The translations under genes were made by a program, and so were the position numbers. Positions 1-5,340 of a DNA stretch of 5,340 nt are shown here, in pieces. This DNA is from Pseudomonadota bacterium (lineage in GTDB: Bacteria > Desulfobacterota > BSN033 > G020346125). Within the stretch, counting starts at the first letter, position 1. Each line of letters opens with the position of its first letter. Under the pieces are notes generated by a model. It searched no databases, was not told the origin of the DNA, and worked only from the letters and a program-made list of their open reading frames with translations. The stretch spans positions 1-5,340 of the forward strand of contig DAOVIU010000126.1 of assembly GCA_030673585.1 (NCBI GenBank), given 5' to 3'.

Positions 1-90
1 ATTTTCGGGAAATCAAGGGAGGCGGCGGATGAAGTGTTAGGCCATACCACGATCAAGGATATCACGACAAATATAGATGGCGGGGATTAA
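1..90 (+). CDS. 3' end of an unidentified gene, weakly fumarylacetoacetate-hydrolase-like
   Basis: Frame 1 is open from the window edge to a TAA at 88-90 and gives 29 residues. The stretch AADEVLGHTTIKDIT resembles the fumarylacetoacetate hydrolase family signature, roughly A-x-D-x-V-F-G-Y-T-x-x-N-D-V-T. In that family this signature is followed by well over 80 more residues, including the GP and GTP-x-G motifs. Here the frame ends only eight residues after the DIT. If the family call is right, the gene is truncated or frameshifted. A second reading is the C-terminus of a tyrosine recombinase, because LGHTTIKDIT also looks like the LGH-S/T-S-I box and such proteins end soon after it. However, no catalytic Tyr follows. 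It converges on the TraB-like gene with a 31-base gap and no convincing terminator. The open frame is seen; the family is only a suggestion. Confidence 0.33.
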   Translation: MFGKSREAADEVLGHTTIKDITTNIDGGD

Positions 91-121
91 AGGGAGAGGA
101 GTCTTCTTGGCCGGAGACCTT

Positions 122-808
122 TTAATAGACTATAAAGGGTTTTGCCCTGGGGATCATCCAGCAGATGTTCCCACCTTCCCACGTGGAGGGTTTTTTATCA
201 TTTCTCAGGATCTCCTTGATCCGCAGGCTCATATATCGGTCCCGATGAGCCATGCCATCCCCCATTTTTCCGCTCAAGCAGGCCCGGATGAGGAGATGAT
301 CGACATTTTGAGAGGTTAGCCTTCTGGCCAGGAGCCGATGTTTCCGCAATTCCTCGTGGGTGTCCACCGGGACAAAAGTCAGGATCTTCCTCACATTGTC
401 CTCCGTAATTACCCCTTCCTGGAGCATTTTGAGCTTGGCCCGGGAATATTTCGGCAGGTCTATGCAGCGATAGGGAATTCGTTTTCGTTTGCAATAGGCT
501 CTTACCGCCCTAAACTCGAACGGTAGCTCCAAGGTAAGAAGGATTGCTCGAATGGCCCCCACCTTGAAGGGGTTTTGAGGCTTACCGGGTTCTCGGTCTT
601 GTTCTTGTCCCCATTTTTCATGAAGGCCCCCTAAGATATCGAATAATCTATCTTTGAGGCGGGGGGCGGTTCTTTCCCTAAAAACCACACCATATTCGCT
701 CATTTCAAGGGTAATAATGTCGGGGTCCTCCCTTTCCAAAGTCGCCAAGGGCCTTGGGAGGCCATTGGGATCACGATGAATAGTTCCCACTAGGGTTAAG
801 GAAACCAT
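122..808 (-). CDS. TraB/PrgY/TIKI-like family protein
   Basis: This is a complete 228-residue protein that starts with ATG at 808, behind a GGAG site four bases upstream. The N-terminus carries V-G-T-I-H (residues 7-11), matching the first GX2H motif of the TraB/PrgY/TIKI superfamily. Next comes a strand ending in the conserved acidic residue, DIITLEMSE with Glu35. A later helix, HRDRYMSLRIKEIL (188-201), matches the family's R-D-x-x-M block. The fold belongs to the EreA/ChaN-like clan, and eukaryotic TIKI members are metal-dependent proteases; bacterial roles are mostly unknown. At the second GX2H position the protein has G213-N-I-C216, so the expected His is Cys. I see no signal peptide or membrane helix, so it is probably cytoplasmic, unlike membrane-anchored PrgY. 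It appears to be transcribed alone, from a possible promoter at 833-863. The family call is moderately sure, the function unknown. Confidence 0.72.
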   Translation of the reverse strand: MVSLTLVGTIHRDPNGLPRPLATLEREDPDIITLEMSEYGVVFRERTAPRLKDRLFDILGGLHEKWGQEQDREPGKPQNPFKVGAIRAILLTLELPFEFRAVRAYCKRKRIPYRCIDLPKYSRAKLKMLQEGVITEDNVRKILTFVPVDTHEELRKHRLLARRLTSQNVDHLLIRACLSGKMGDGMAHRDRYMSLRIKEILRNDKKPSTWEGGNICWMIPRAKPFIVY

Positions 809-1050
809 AGATCTCCGTACGGTAAGTCGTTAATCATAGTATTCTCATGGGCTATTGAGTCAAGGGATATTCAGGAGATTTTTGGAAAAACCCGCTCCAT
901 TGCAAATGAGCGCCTGCGATACTACTTCGTTCCACAACTCGCCCTTTGGAATCAAATGCTAGCACTGTAGTTCTGTAGGCACCTGATCTGAATTTCTGAG
1001 CAGCTTAACCGCGAGACTGCAGCACCGCGGCACGATCTTTAGATTTAGCA
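809..1050. other. intergenic region with no recognised gene
   Basis: These 242 bases lie between the start of the leftward TraB-like gene and the end of the leftward nitroreductase gene. They contain the candidate TraB-like promoter. A 57-codon open frame on the plus strand (800-970) lacks any standard start codon. A weak 5-base GC stem (CCGCG at 1009-1013 with CGCGG at 1026-1030) has no T-run on the minus strand, so I do not call a terminator. Nothing else is recognisable here. Confidence 0.5.
833..863 (-). promoter_or_regulatory. candidate sigma70 promoter of the TraB-like gene
   Basis: Read on the minus strand, TTGACT (863-858) and TATGAT (838-833) each match the sigma70 consensus at five of six positions. 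The spacer is 19 bases, which is longer than the usual 17. The -10 box ends 24 bases before the ATG at 808, leaving room for a short leader that contains the GGAG ribosome site. This rests on pattern matching only. Confidence 0.35.
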
Positions 1051-1560
1051 TTACCAATGGTTATGGTGGATCCTTGAAATATCATAACGGTCCGCTCTGG
1101 CTTTTTGTTCCGCAGGGTAACCGATGGGAATGAGGGAGAAGGGGATAACGTTTTCTGGAATACCCAAAAGCTTTCGAAGGCCGGTTACCCGCTCTTCTTT
1201 TGGATAGACTCCCAACCAAACACCCCCAAGCCCTTTGGCTTGCACCGCGATCAAAAGGTTCTCCGTGGCCGCTGAACAATCCTGGACCCATAATCCATCA
1301 TGCTTGTCCAATTGTAAATCGCCACAAACGAGAATTGCCACAGGAGCCTCCCTTACCATGTGGGAATATGGATGATGCTTGGGAATTTCGTCGAGAATTC
1401 CACGATCGGTGATCACGACAAAGTGCCAAGGCTGTTCGTTGCCTGCGGAAGGAGCGCTCATGGCCGCCCCTAACAGCTCCTCTACCAATTGGTCGGGGAC
1501 TGGCTCTGAGGTGTACTTCCTGATACTTCTCCTGGAAAGAATTGCGTCCATCGCATCCAT
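1051..1560 (-). CDS. nitroreductase family protein (FMN-dependent oxidoreductase)
   Basis: This is a complete 169-residue protein of the small nitroreductase fold. Members are dimers that bind FMN and use NAD(P)H to reduce nitroaromatics, quinones, flavins or other electron acceptors in the cytoplasm. The opening MDAMDAILSRRSIRKY is the classic N-terminal signature, with Arg10, Arg11, Ser12 and Arg14 placed to hold the FMN phosphate. APSAGNEQPWHF (36-47) is the second flavin-contacting loop. SAATENLLIAVQAKGLGGVWLG (central helix and loop, 96-117) and the C-terminal P-I-G-Y-P (145-149) complete the family pattern. ATG at 1560 is preferred over an in-frame ATG at 1605, because a GAGAGGA site lies six bases ahead of it and family similarity begins exactly there. 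It sits 80 bases downstream of the MFS gene on the same strand with no terminator between, so co-transcription is possible. The physiological substrate cannot be read from the sequence. Confidence 0.93.
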   Translation of the reverse strand: MDAMDAILSRRSIRKYTSEPVPDQLVEELLGAAMSAPSAGNEQPWHFVVITDRGILDEIPKHHPYSHMVREAPVAILVCGDLQLDKHDGLWVQDCSAATENLLIAVQAKGLGGVWLGVYPKEERVTGLRKLLGIPENVIPFSLIPIGYPAEQKARADRYDISRIHHNHW

Positions 1561-1566
1561 TTTTTG

Positions 1567-1573
1567 TCCTCTC
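1567..1573 (-). promoter_or_regulatory. ribosome binding site deciding the nitroreductase start
   Basis: Read on the minus strand, GAGAGGA lies six bases before the ATG at 1560. The alternative in-frame ATG at 1605 would add 15 basic residues that do not resemble the family, so this site settles the start. Confidence 0.65.
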
Positions 1574-1640
1574 TTCCGAATTTTCGTCTTAAAAGGCCTT
1601 GCCAATGAAACCTGATTTGATATCGCTCATAAAACAACCC

Positions 1641-3041
1641 TTAATCTTTCCCCAAAACCCTCATTTTCCTCGTTCGGCGCACCTTTCGGGGAGCGGCCAA
1701 CCAGACAAAGAGGCAGGAGAATATGGTCATGGAAGCGGCGAAGATAAAGGCCCATAGATAGCTCTGGGTCTTGTCGAAGATGAATCCCGGCACCCAGGCC
1801 CCCAAGGCGGCTCCGATCCCTATAGCCCCCTCCACGATACCATAGATAAGGCCGAAGCTCTTCCCCTGAAAGAGGTCGGCGGCTACAGACATCATTATTG
1901 GAGCTGTGACTCCCCAGCCAGCGCCGAAGAAGATTATGAAGGAATAGACAAACCGTTTCTCTCCCGAAATGTCAAGCAGAATGAGAGAACACACCCCTAG
2001 AGAGATACATATTGTGCCAAGGGTGTAGGTCTTTTCCCGTCCAATGCCATCTGAAAGCCATCCCCAGAAGATCCGAAAGGCCGAGCAAATAATCCCCGCT
2101 AAACCGAAGATGAAGGCCGCTGTCGTCTTATCGATCCCCGTATCAACCAGAAATCGTACATTGTGGACGAGGATGATATATGTATTAATAGCGGCGAGAA
2201 AGCAGAAGATCATGAGGGCCCAGAACCTCCCGGTCCTTAAGGCCCTGTTAAGGGTCCAGTCCGTTTCCGACCAGACGGAGGCCATCGGATCTAGTTTTTT
2301 TTCATTCCCACCTTGAGATACCACCCCGTCTTTCATTCCGTCAGGGTAAAGGCCGAGATCTTGAGGTTTATGCCGGAGAAATAGGCCGTTCAGGGGAAGC
2401 AAGATCATCAGAACGAGCGCCCCAAGTGTCGCAAAGGCAAGACGCCATCCCCACAGGGAGATGAAATGCTGAGACAGGGGGACCAAGATGAACGTTCCTA
2501 ACCCCGCACCGGACACGGCAAGGCCGCTGGCCACCCCCCGTTTTTTTTCAAACCAATGGGCCAGGATGGCTGTATAGGAGACAATGGCGATCGAGGTGAC
2601 CCCAGTTGCCGCGAGAACACCGTAGAGGAAATAAAATTGGGGGAGGGTCTTTATAGAGGCACATGAGATCAGCCCCAGGGCCAGAAGCAAGATCCCTGGA
2701 ACGACGATGCGGCGGGGGCCAAAGCGATCGATCAGCCCACCCACGAGGGGAGCTGTAAGGGTGTAAGTGATAAGGGCCATGGATTGAACCCCCGCAGATT
2801 CCCCCCGGCCCCAGGGAAATTCATCCAACAGGGCTACGTAGAAGACCGAGAAGGTAGTGCGAAAGCCAATCCAAAAGGCCATGGAAACCAGGGCGACCCC
2901 CACGATAACCCAACCGTAGTAGAGACGACCGAAGCGAACCGAGACTGCCTCCCTCAAGTCCATTTTCCCCCTTTCCTCAAAAACCTCCGGTGATGTACCG
3001 ACTTTAAAGAGGGAATATTCATTTGTCAAGAAGGGGGCCAT
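1641..3041 (-). CDS. MFS transporter, monocarboxylate/oxalate-formate antiporter-like
   Basis: This integral inner-membrane carrier has 466 residues and about 12 hydrophobic helices in two six-helix halves, split by a charged cytoplasmic loop near residues 223-267. The first helix opens with LYYGWVIVGVALV, the hallmark Y-G-W-V start of MCT-type and oxalate/formate-antiporter-type carriers. The MFS loop 2-3 motif appears as GGLIDRFGPRR (101-111) and again in the second half as GWLSDGIGREK (327-337). WFEKKRGVASGLAVSG (163-178) and GWRLAF (198-203) are also typical. Small organic acids are the usual cargo of this group; the actual substrate is unknown. Three in-frame ATGs compete: 3065 has no ribosome site, 3041 has AGAGGT four bases upstream, and 2963 has GAGGAAAGGGGG just before it and would trim 26 non-conserved residues. 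I chose 3041, but 2963 is a serious alternative. The gene is divergent from the aminotransferase, which suggests shared control and a linked substrate. Confidence 0.93.
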   Translation of the reverse strand: MAPFLTNEYSLFKVGTSPEVFEERGKMDLREAVSVRFGRLYYGWVIVGVALVSMAFWIGFRTTFSVFYVALLDEFPWGRGESAGVQSMALITYTLTAPLVGGLIDRFGPRRIVVPGILLLALGLISCASIKTLPQFYFLYGVLAATGVTSIAIVSYTAILAHWFEKKRGVASGLAVSGAGLGTFILVPLSQHFISLWGWRLAFATLGALVLMILLPLNGLFLRHKPQDLGLYPDGMKDGVVSQGGNEKKLDPMASVWSETDWTLNRALRTGRFWALMIFCFLAAINTYIILVHNVRFLVDTGIDKTTAAFIFGLAGIICSAFRIFWGWLSDGIGREKTYTLGTICISLGVCSLILLDISGEKRFVYSFIIFFGAGWGVTAPIMMSVAADLFQGKSFGLIYGIVEGAIGIGAALGAWVPGFIFDKTQSYLWAFIFAASMTIFSCLFVWLAAPRKVRRTRKMRVLGKD

Positions 3042-3045
3042 GATG

Positions 3046-3051
3046 ACCTCT
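3046..3051 (-). promoter_or_regulatory. ribosome binding site supporting the MFS start at 3041
   Basis: Read on the minus strand, AGAGGT lies four bases ahead of the ATG at 3041. The ATG at 3065 has no such site. A purine-rich run before the ATG at 2963 is a competing site, so this evidence supports the call without deciding it. Confidence 0.45.
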
Positions 3052-3086
3052 TTCTTTAAGTACATACTGAGGCGGGCAGATTTTTT

Positions 3087-3131
3087 TCTTGACTTTGAAT
3101 ATTAAATATAGTATGCAACGTCTCGACTTTG
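3087..3131. repeat. 11-base direct repeat in the divergent regulatory region
   Basis: TCTTGACTTTG (3087-3097) recurs as TCTCGACTTTG (3121-3131) with one mismatch. The two copies are 34 bases apart, a little over three helical turns. The first copy overlaps the candidate -35 box of the aminotransferase promoter and the second lies just past its -10 box. A small palindrome ATATT-A-AATAT (3099-3109) and a short inverted repeat ACTTT-GGG-AAAGT (3126-3138) lie between or on the copies. An operator for a regulator encoded elsewhere is plausible; none is encoded in this window. Confidence 0.4.
3089..3117 (+). promoter_or_regulatory. candidate sigma70 promoter of the aminotransferase gene
   Basis: TTGACT (3089-3094) is a five-of-six -35 box. 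It is followed after exactly 17 AT-rich bases by TATGCA (3112-3117), a weaker -10 box that keeps the leading TAT. Transcription would start near 3125, giving a leader of about 100 bases before the ATG at 3226. No clear minus-strand promoter for the MFS gene could be picked from the same region. Confidence 0.4.
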
Positions 3132-3225
3132 GGAAAGTATTCGCTACTACCGCAATGGGCTAATCCCCCAAGAAGTATTAATCTCGATTCGAACTCTTAA
3201 AATGTCAGACAAGTGAGGGATCAAA

Positions 3226-4572
3226 ATGCCTAAAAGACTCCTATCAAAGGAAAGCGAAGAGAGGATATTTAAAAGGGACAAAGCCCATCGGATGTACTCC
3301 TGGACGGCGCAGTCAGGGGCGAATCCAAGGGTCATCGCCAAAACGGATGGGTGCTATATTTGGGATGGGGAGGGTAACCGCTATTTCGATATCTGGGCGC
3401 AAACTTGTTATTTGCAGATCGGGCATCAGCATCCTCGCGTTATTGAAGCGATAAAGCGGCAGGCTGAAAATCTCTGCGTGCTGAGGGCTGAGTTGGCGAA
3501 CGAGACCACAAGCCGTTTAGCTGAAATGCTTTCTGAGCTTGCACCTGGCGATTTGAACAAGGTGTTCTTTACGTGTGGCGGTGCGGAGTCGAACGAGAAC
3601 GCGATTCGGATGGCCCGAATTTTTACCGGAAGGTCGAAGATCCTCGCGCGCTATAGGTCTTATCACGGGGGGACGCTCGGGGCTCTGTCCGCTTCTGGCG
3701 ATCCCCGCCGTTTCTATACGGAACCCACACCAACGGGTTTTGCTCATATCCCTGATTGTTATTGCTATAGGTGTCCTTTTGAGAAGACATATCCGGAGTG
3801 CGACATCTTATGTGCAAGGTATATCGATACGGCCATACAAATGGAGGGGAACGTTGCGGCAGTTCTCCTGGAGACGATTGTGGGCAGTAACGGTCTTTTG
3901 ATCCCGCCCCCTGAATATCTTCCAATGGTGAAGCAGATCTGCGAGAAGCATGGGGTCCTTTTGATCTTGGACGAGGTGATGGCTGGGATAGGCCGGAGCG
4001 GCCGGTGGTTTGCGTGTGAACACTATGGTGTTGTGCCTGACTTAATAACCCTGGCCAAGGGTATCACCTCAGGCTATGTTCCAATCGGGGCCGTTTTGAT
4101 TTCCTCAAAGATTGCCGAATTTTTCGAAGACAAGTATTTCCCTTGTGGTCTCACCTTTTCCAGTCATCCATTGGCATGCGCTGCGGGTATTGCTTCCCTT
4201 ACCGTTATGAAAGAAGAAGGCCTGGTGGAGAGATCGGATAAACTGGGGAAAGTCCTGTCATCGGAGCTTGAGCTCCTCAAAGAGCGCCATCCGTCTGTAG
4301 GAGATGTGAGGAACAAAGGGCTCTGGGGTTGCATAGAACTCGTTTCGGATCGGGCCAGCAAGAAGCCGCTTGTTAGGTGGAATGCCGGCGGTCCTGAGAT
4401 GAAGCCGATGAATGAAGTTACAAACTCCTTATGGTCCCAAGGGATATTTCCGAACCGTCGCTGGAACTTCATTTTCATCGGTCCCCCCTTAATCTCCACG
4501 GAGGAGAATTTGAGGGATGTCGGGAAAGCGCTGGACGAAGCGTTGGGCGTTGCCGATGGTTATGCGGAATAG
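3226..4572 (+). CDS. class III (omega) aminotransferase, PLP-dependent
   Basis: This is a complete 448-residue enzyme, the normal length for the aspartate-aminotransferase-fold class III family. The family moves an amino group, usually from an omega-amino acid or amine, to a keto acid such as pyruvate or 2-oxoglutarate. ATG at 3226 has a GAGGG site seven bases upstream. Visible parts, in order, are the DGEGNRYFD start of the core (47-55), GHQHP (66-70), the phosphate-binding CGGAESNENAIR (117-128), YHGGT (146-150), Glu216 in LLET, DEVMAGIGRSG (249-259) with Asp249 for the pyridine nitrogen, and AKGITSGYVPIGA (277-289) with Lys278 as the Schiff-base lysine. A cysteine-rich insert (178-196) holds Cys178, 180, 183, 192 and 196. 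The C-terminal PPL motif (420-422) has Phe417 where GABA and acetylornithine enzymes have Arg. That hints at taurine-, beta-alanine- or other omega-amine-type substrates. The exact substrate is unresolved. Confidence 0.95.
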   Translation: MPKRLLSKESEERIFKRDKAHRMYSWTAQSGANPRVIAKTDGCYIWDGEGNRYFDIWAQTCYLQIGHQHPRVIEAIKRQAENLCVLRAELANETTSRLAEMLSELAPGDLNKVFFTCGGAESNENAIRMARIFTGRSKILARYRSYHGGTLGALSASGDPRRFYTEPTPTGFAHIPDCYCYRCPFEKTYPECDILCARYIDTAIQMEGNVAAVLLETIVGSNGLLIPPPEYLPMVKQICEKHGVLLILDEVMAGIGRSGRWFACEHYGVVPDLITLAKGITSGYVPIGAVLISSKIAEFFEDKYFPCGLTFSSHPLACAAGIASLTVMKEEGLVERSDKLGKVLSSELELLKERHPSVGDVRNKGLWGCIELVSDRASKKPLVRWNAGGPEMKPMNEVTNSLWSQGIFPNRRWNFIFIGPPLISTEENLRDVGKALDEALGVADGYAE

Positions 4573-4732
4573 CTGATGGGGCATGGAATTCTTCTCCATT
4601 AGGTAATTCCAAAGAAACGGGCACCATGTATATTCGGAGTCGATAAGGGAATCCCATTTCTCGTAACAAGCAAAGAACAGAATACCAAGAATATGGTATT
4701 TCCAAGAATTTTCATTGCTGAGAGGACGTAAC
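4573..4732. other. intergenic spacer with small repeats, no gene
   Basis: These 160 bases separate the aminotransferase stop from the LamB/YcsF start. A 7-base inverted repeat TGGAATT (4584-4590) with AATTCCA (4605-4611) has a 14-base loop and no T-run, so it is a poor terminator. A second, tighter inverted repeat lies at 4681-4700. No convincing promoter was found. The two genes may share a transcript or be separately controlled. Confidence 0.45.
4681..4709 (+). repeat. inverted and direct repeat upstream of the LamB/YcsF gene
   Basis: AATACCA (4681-4687) pairs perfectly with TGGTATT (4694-4700) across a six-base loop. The octamer CCAAGAAT occurs twice, at 4685-4692 and 4702-4709, in the same 29 bases. 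The block ends 23 bases before the ATG at 4733. It could be a regulator site or a small mRNA hairpin. The stem is AT-rich and is followed by only three T's in TTTCC, so an intrinsic terminator is unlikely. Confidence 0.35.
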
Positions 4733-5340
4733 ATGCCACAGAAAAGGATCGATATAAGTTCAGACGTAGGAGAAGGGTTTGGGAATTACACGTTTGGGAA
4801 TGACGAGGGAATTATGGAGTTCATCAGTTCCGCCAATGTTGCATGTGGGTTTCACGCAGGGGATCCCGTAGTAATGCGGAAAACCGTTCTCTTAGCCAAA
4901 AAAAATAACGTAGCGGTTGGCGCGCACGTGGGCCTACCTGACCTATTGGGGTTTGGCAGACGAGTGATGGAAATATCGCCTGAGGAGTGTAAGGATTATG
5001 TTGTATATCAAATAGGGGCTTTGGAGGCCTTAGTAGACGCCAACGGTATGAAACTCCAGCACGCAAATGCTCATGGTGCCCTTTCTGCTATGTATAATAA
5101 AAGGGAGGAAATTGCGAGGGCATTTGTTGAGGGCATTAAGGAAATCGACCCCACGTTATACTTCATGAGTAGACCCGGCTTATTATCCTATGAAATCGCT
5201 AAGGAACTGGGGCTTGGTATAAAAAGCATTATTGGGGTTGATTTACAATACTATCGTGATGGACGGTTTGTTATGGAGCGCCATAAGAAAGGGGCGGACT
5301 CAACGGAAGTAGTGAGAAGAGCTAAGAAATTACTCAATGA
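4733..5340 (+). CDS. LamB/YcsF family protein, PxpA-like (5' part, runs off window)
   Basis: The first 202 residues are present, against about 250 for the whole family. ATG at 4733 follows AGAGGA at a six-base distance. The family includes PxpA, which with PxpB and PxpC forms the ATP-dependent 5-oxoprolinase that opens cyclic 5-oxoproline to glutamate in the cytoplasm. Recognisable blocks are IDISSDVGEG (6-15), SANVACGFHAGDP (33-45), GAH with His65 followed by PD and GFGRR (63-77), YQIGAL (92-97) and HGAL (114-117). Several otherwise constant residues differ from E. coli PxpA. DLNADLGEG has become DISSDVGEG, HVKPHG has become HANAHG (Lys lost, Asn112), and the ADRGY block reads VDLQYY (169-174). 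It is therefore a divergent paralogue, and a plain 5-oxoprolinase role is doubtful. Its position 160 bases after an omega-aminotransferase fits breakdown of a lactam or other cyclic amide. Partner genes, if any, lie beyond 5340. Confidence 0.9.
   Translation, partial: MPQKRIDISSDVGEGFGNYTFGNDEGIMEFISSANVACGFHAGDPVVMRKTVLLAKKNNVAVGAHVGLPDLLGFGRRVMEISPEECKDYVVYQIGALEALVDANGMKLQHANAHGALSAMYNKREEIARAFVEGIKEIDPTLYFMSRPGLLSYEIAKELGLGIKSIIGVDLQYYRDGRFVMERHKKGADSTEVVRRAKKLLN

Noticed and set aside
94..121. Possible bidirectional terminator between the first gene tail and the TraB-like gene
   Set aside because: Only a 4-base GTCT/AGAC pairing can be drawn, interrupted on extension, so there is no real hairpin.
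77..319. Rightward 80-residue open frame over the 3' part of the TraB-like gene
   Set aside because: It lies antisense to a gene with clear family motifs and shows no recognisable domain, so it is a shadow frame.
800..970. A 57-codon open frame on the plus strand with a protein-like composition (ending LALWNQMLAL)
   Set aside because: It has no ATG, GTG or TTG in a useful place and no ribosome site, it overlaps the candidate promoter of the TraB-like gene, and I recognise no family. A gene remnant is possible but unsupported.
1009..1030. GC-rich 5-base stem downstream of the nitroreductase gene as a terminator
   Set aside because: The stem is short, the loop is 12 bases and no T-run follows on the minus strand.
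3623..3925. Antisense open frames within the aminotransferase gene
   Set aside because: They overlap a complete, motif-rich aminotransferase on the other strand and have no family features of their own.
4584..4611. Inverted repeat TGGAATT/AATTCCA after the aminotransferase as a terminator
   Set aside because: AT-rich 7-base stem, 14-base loop and no T-run; it would not form a stable intrinsic terminator.

Overview
The window looks bacterial. It holds compact genes with good Shine-Dalgarno sites, short intergenic gaps and mixed base composition. The gene mix (an FMN nitroreductase, an MCT-type major facilitator, an omega-aminotransferase, a LamB/YcsF protein and a TraB/TIKI-like protein) is of the kind met in anaerobic or subsurface lineages such as Desulfobacterota. 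That taxonomic guess is weak because no marker gene is present. I see no rRNA, tRNA, CRISPR array, insertion sequence or phage gene.

Left part (1-1050): the window opens inside a rightward reading frame that ends at 90. It has a faint fumarylacetoacetate-hydrolase-like signature but stops too early for that fold. Converging on it is a leftward gene (122-808) for a 228-residue TraB/PrgY/TIKI-like protein, whose second metal-binding motif carries Cys instead of His. A 242-base gap (809-1050) follows. It contains a candidate promoter for the TraB-like gene and otherwise nothing I can name.

Middle part (1051-3041): two leftward genes, a 12-helix MFS carrier (probable start 3041) and a small nitroreductase (start 1560), lie 80 bases apart and may be co-transcribed.

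Right part (3042-5340): a 184-base divergent region separates the MFS gene from a rightward class III aminotransferase (3226-4572). It holds a sigma70-like promoter and an 11-base direct repeat that could be an operator. After 160 bases with small repeats comes a LamB/YcsF (5-oxoprolinase subunit A-like) gene. This gene runs off the window and is altered at several positions that are invariant in E. coli PxpA.

A working hypothesis, which is inference only, is a small catabolic locus. The MFS carrier would import a small carboxylate or lactam-like compound, the LamB/YcsF protein (with partners presumably beyond 5340) would open a cyclic amide, and the aminotransferase would remove the resulting omega-amino group. 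The atypical residues in both enzymes argue against plain 5-oxoproline or GABA metabolism, so the real substrate is the open question.
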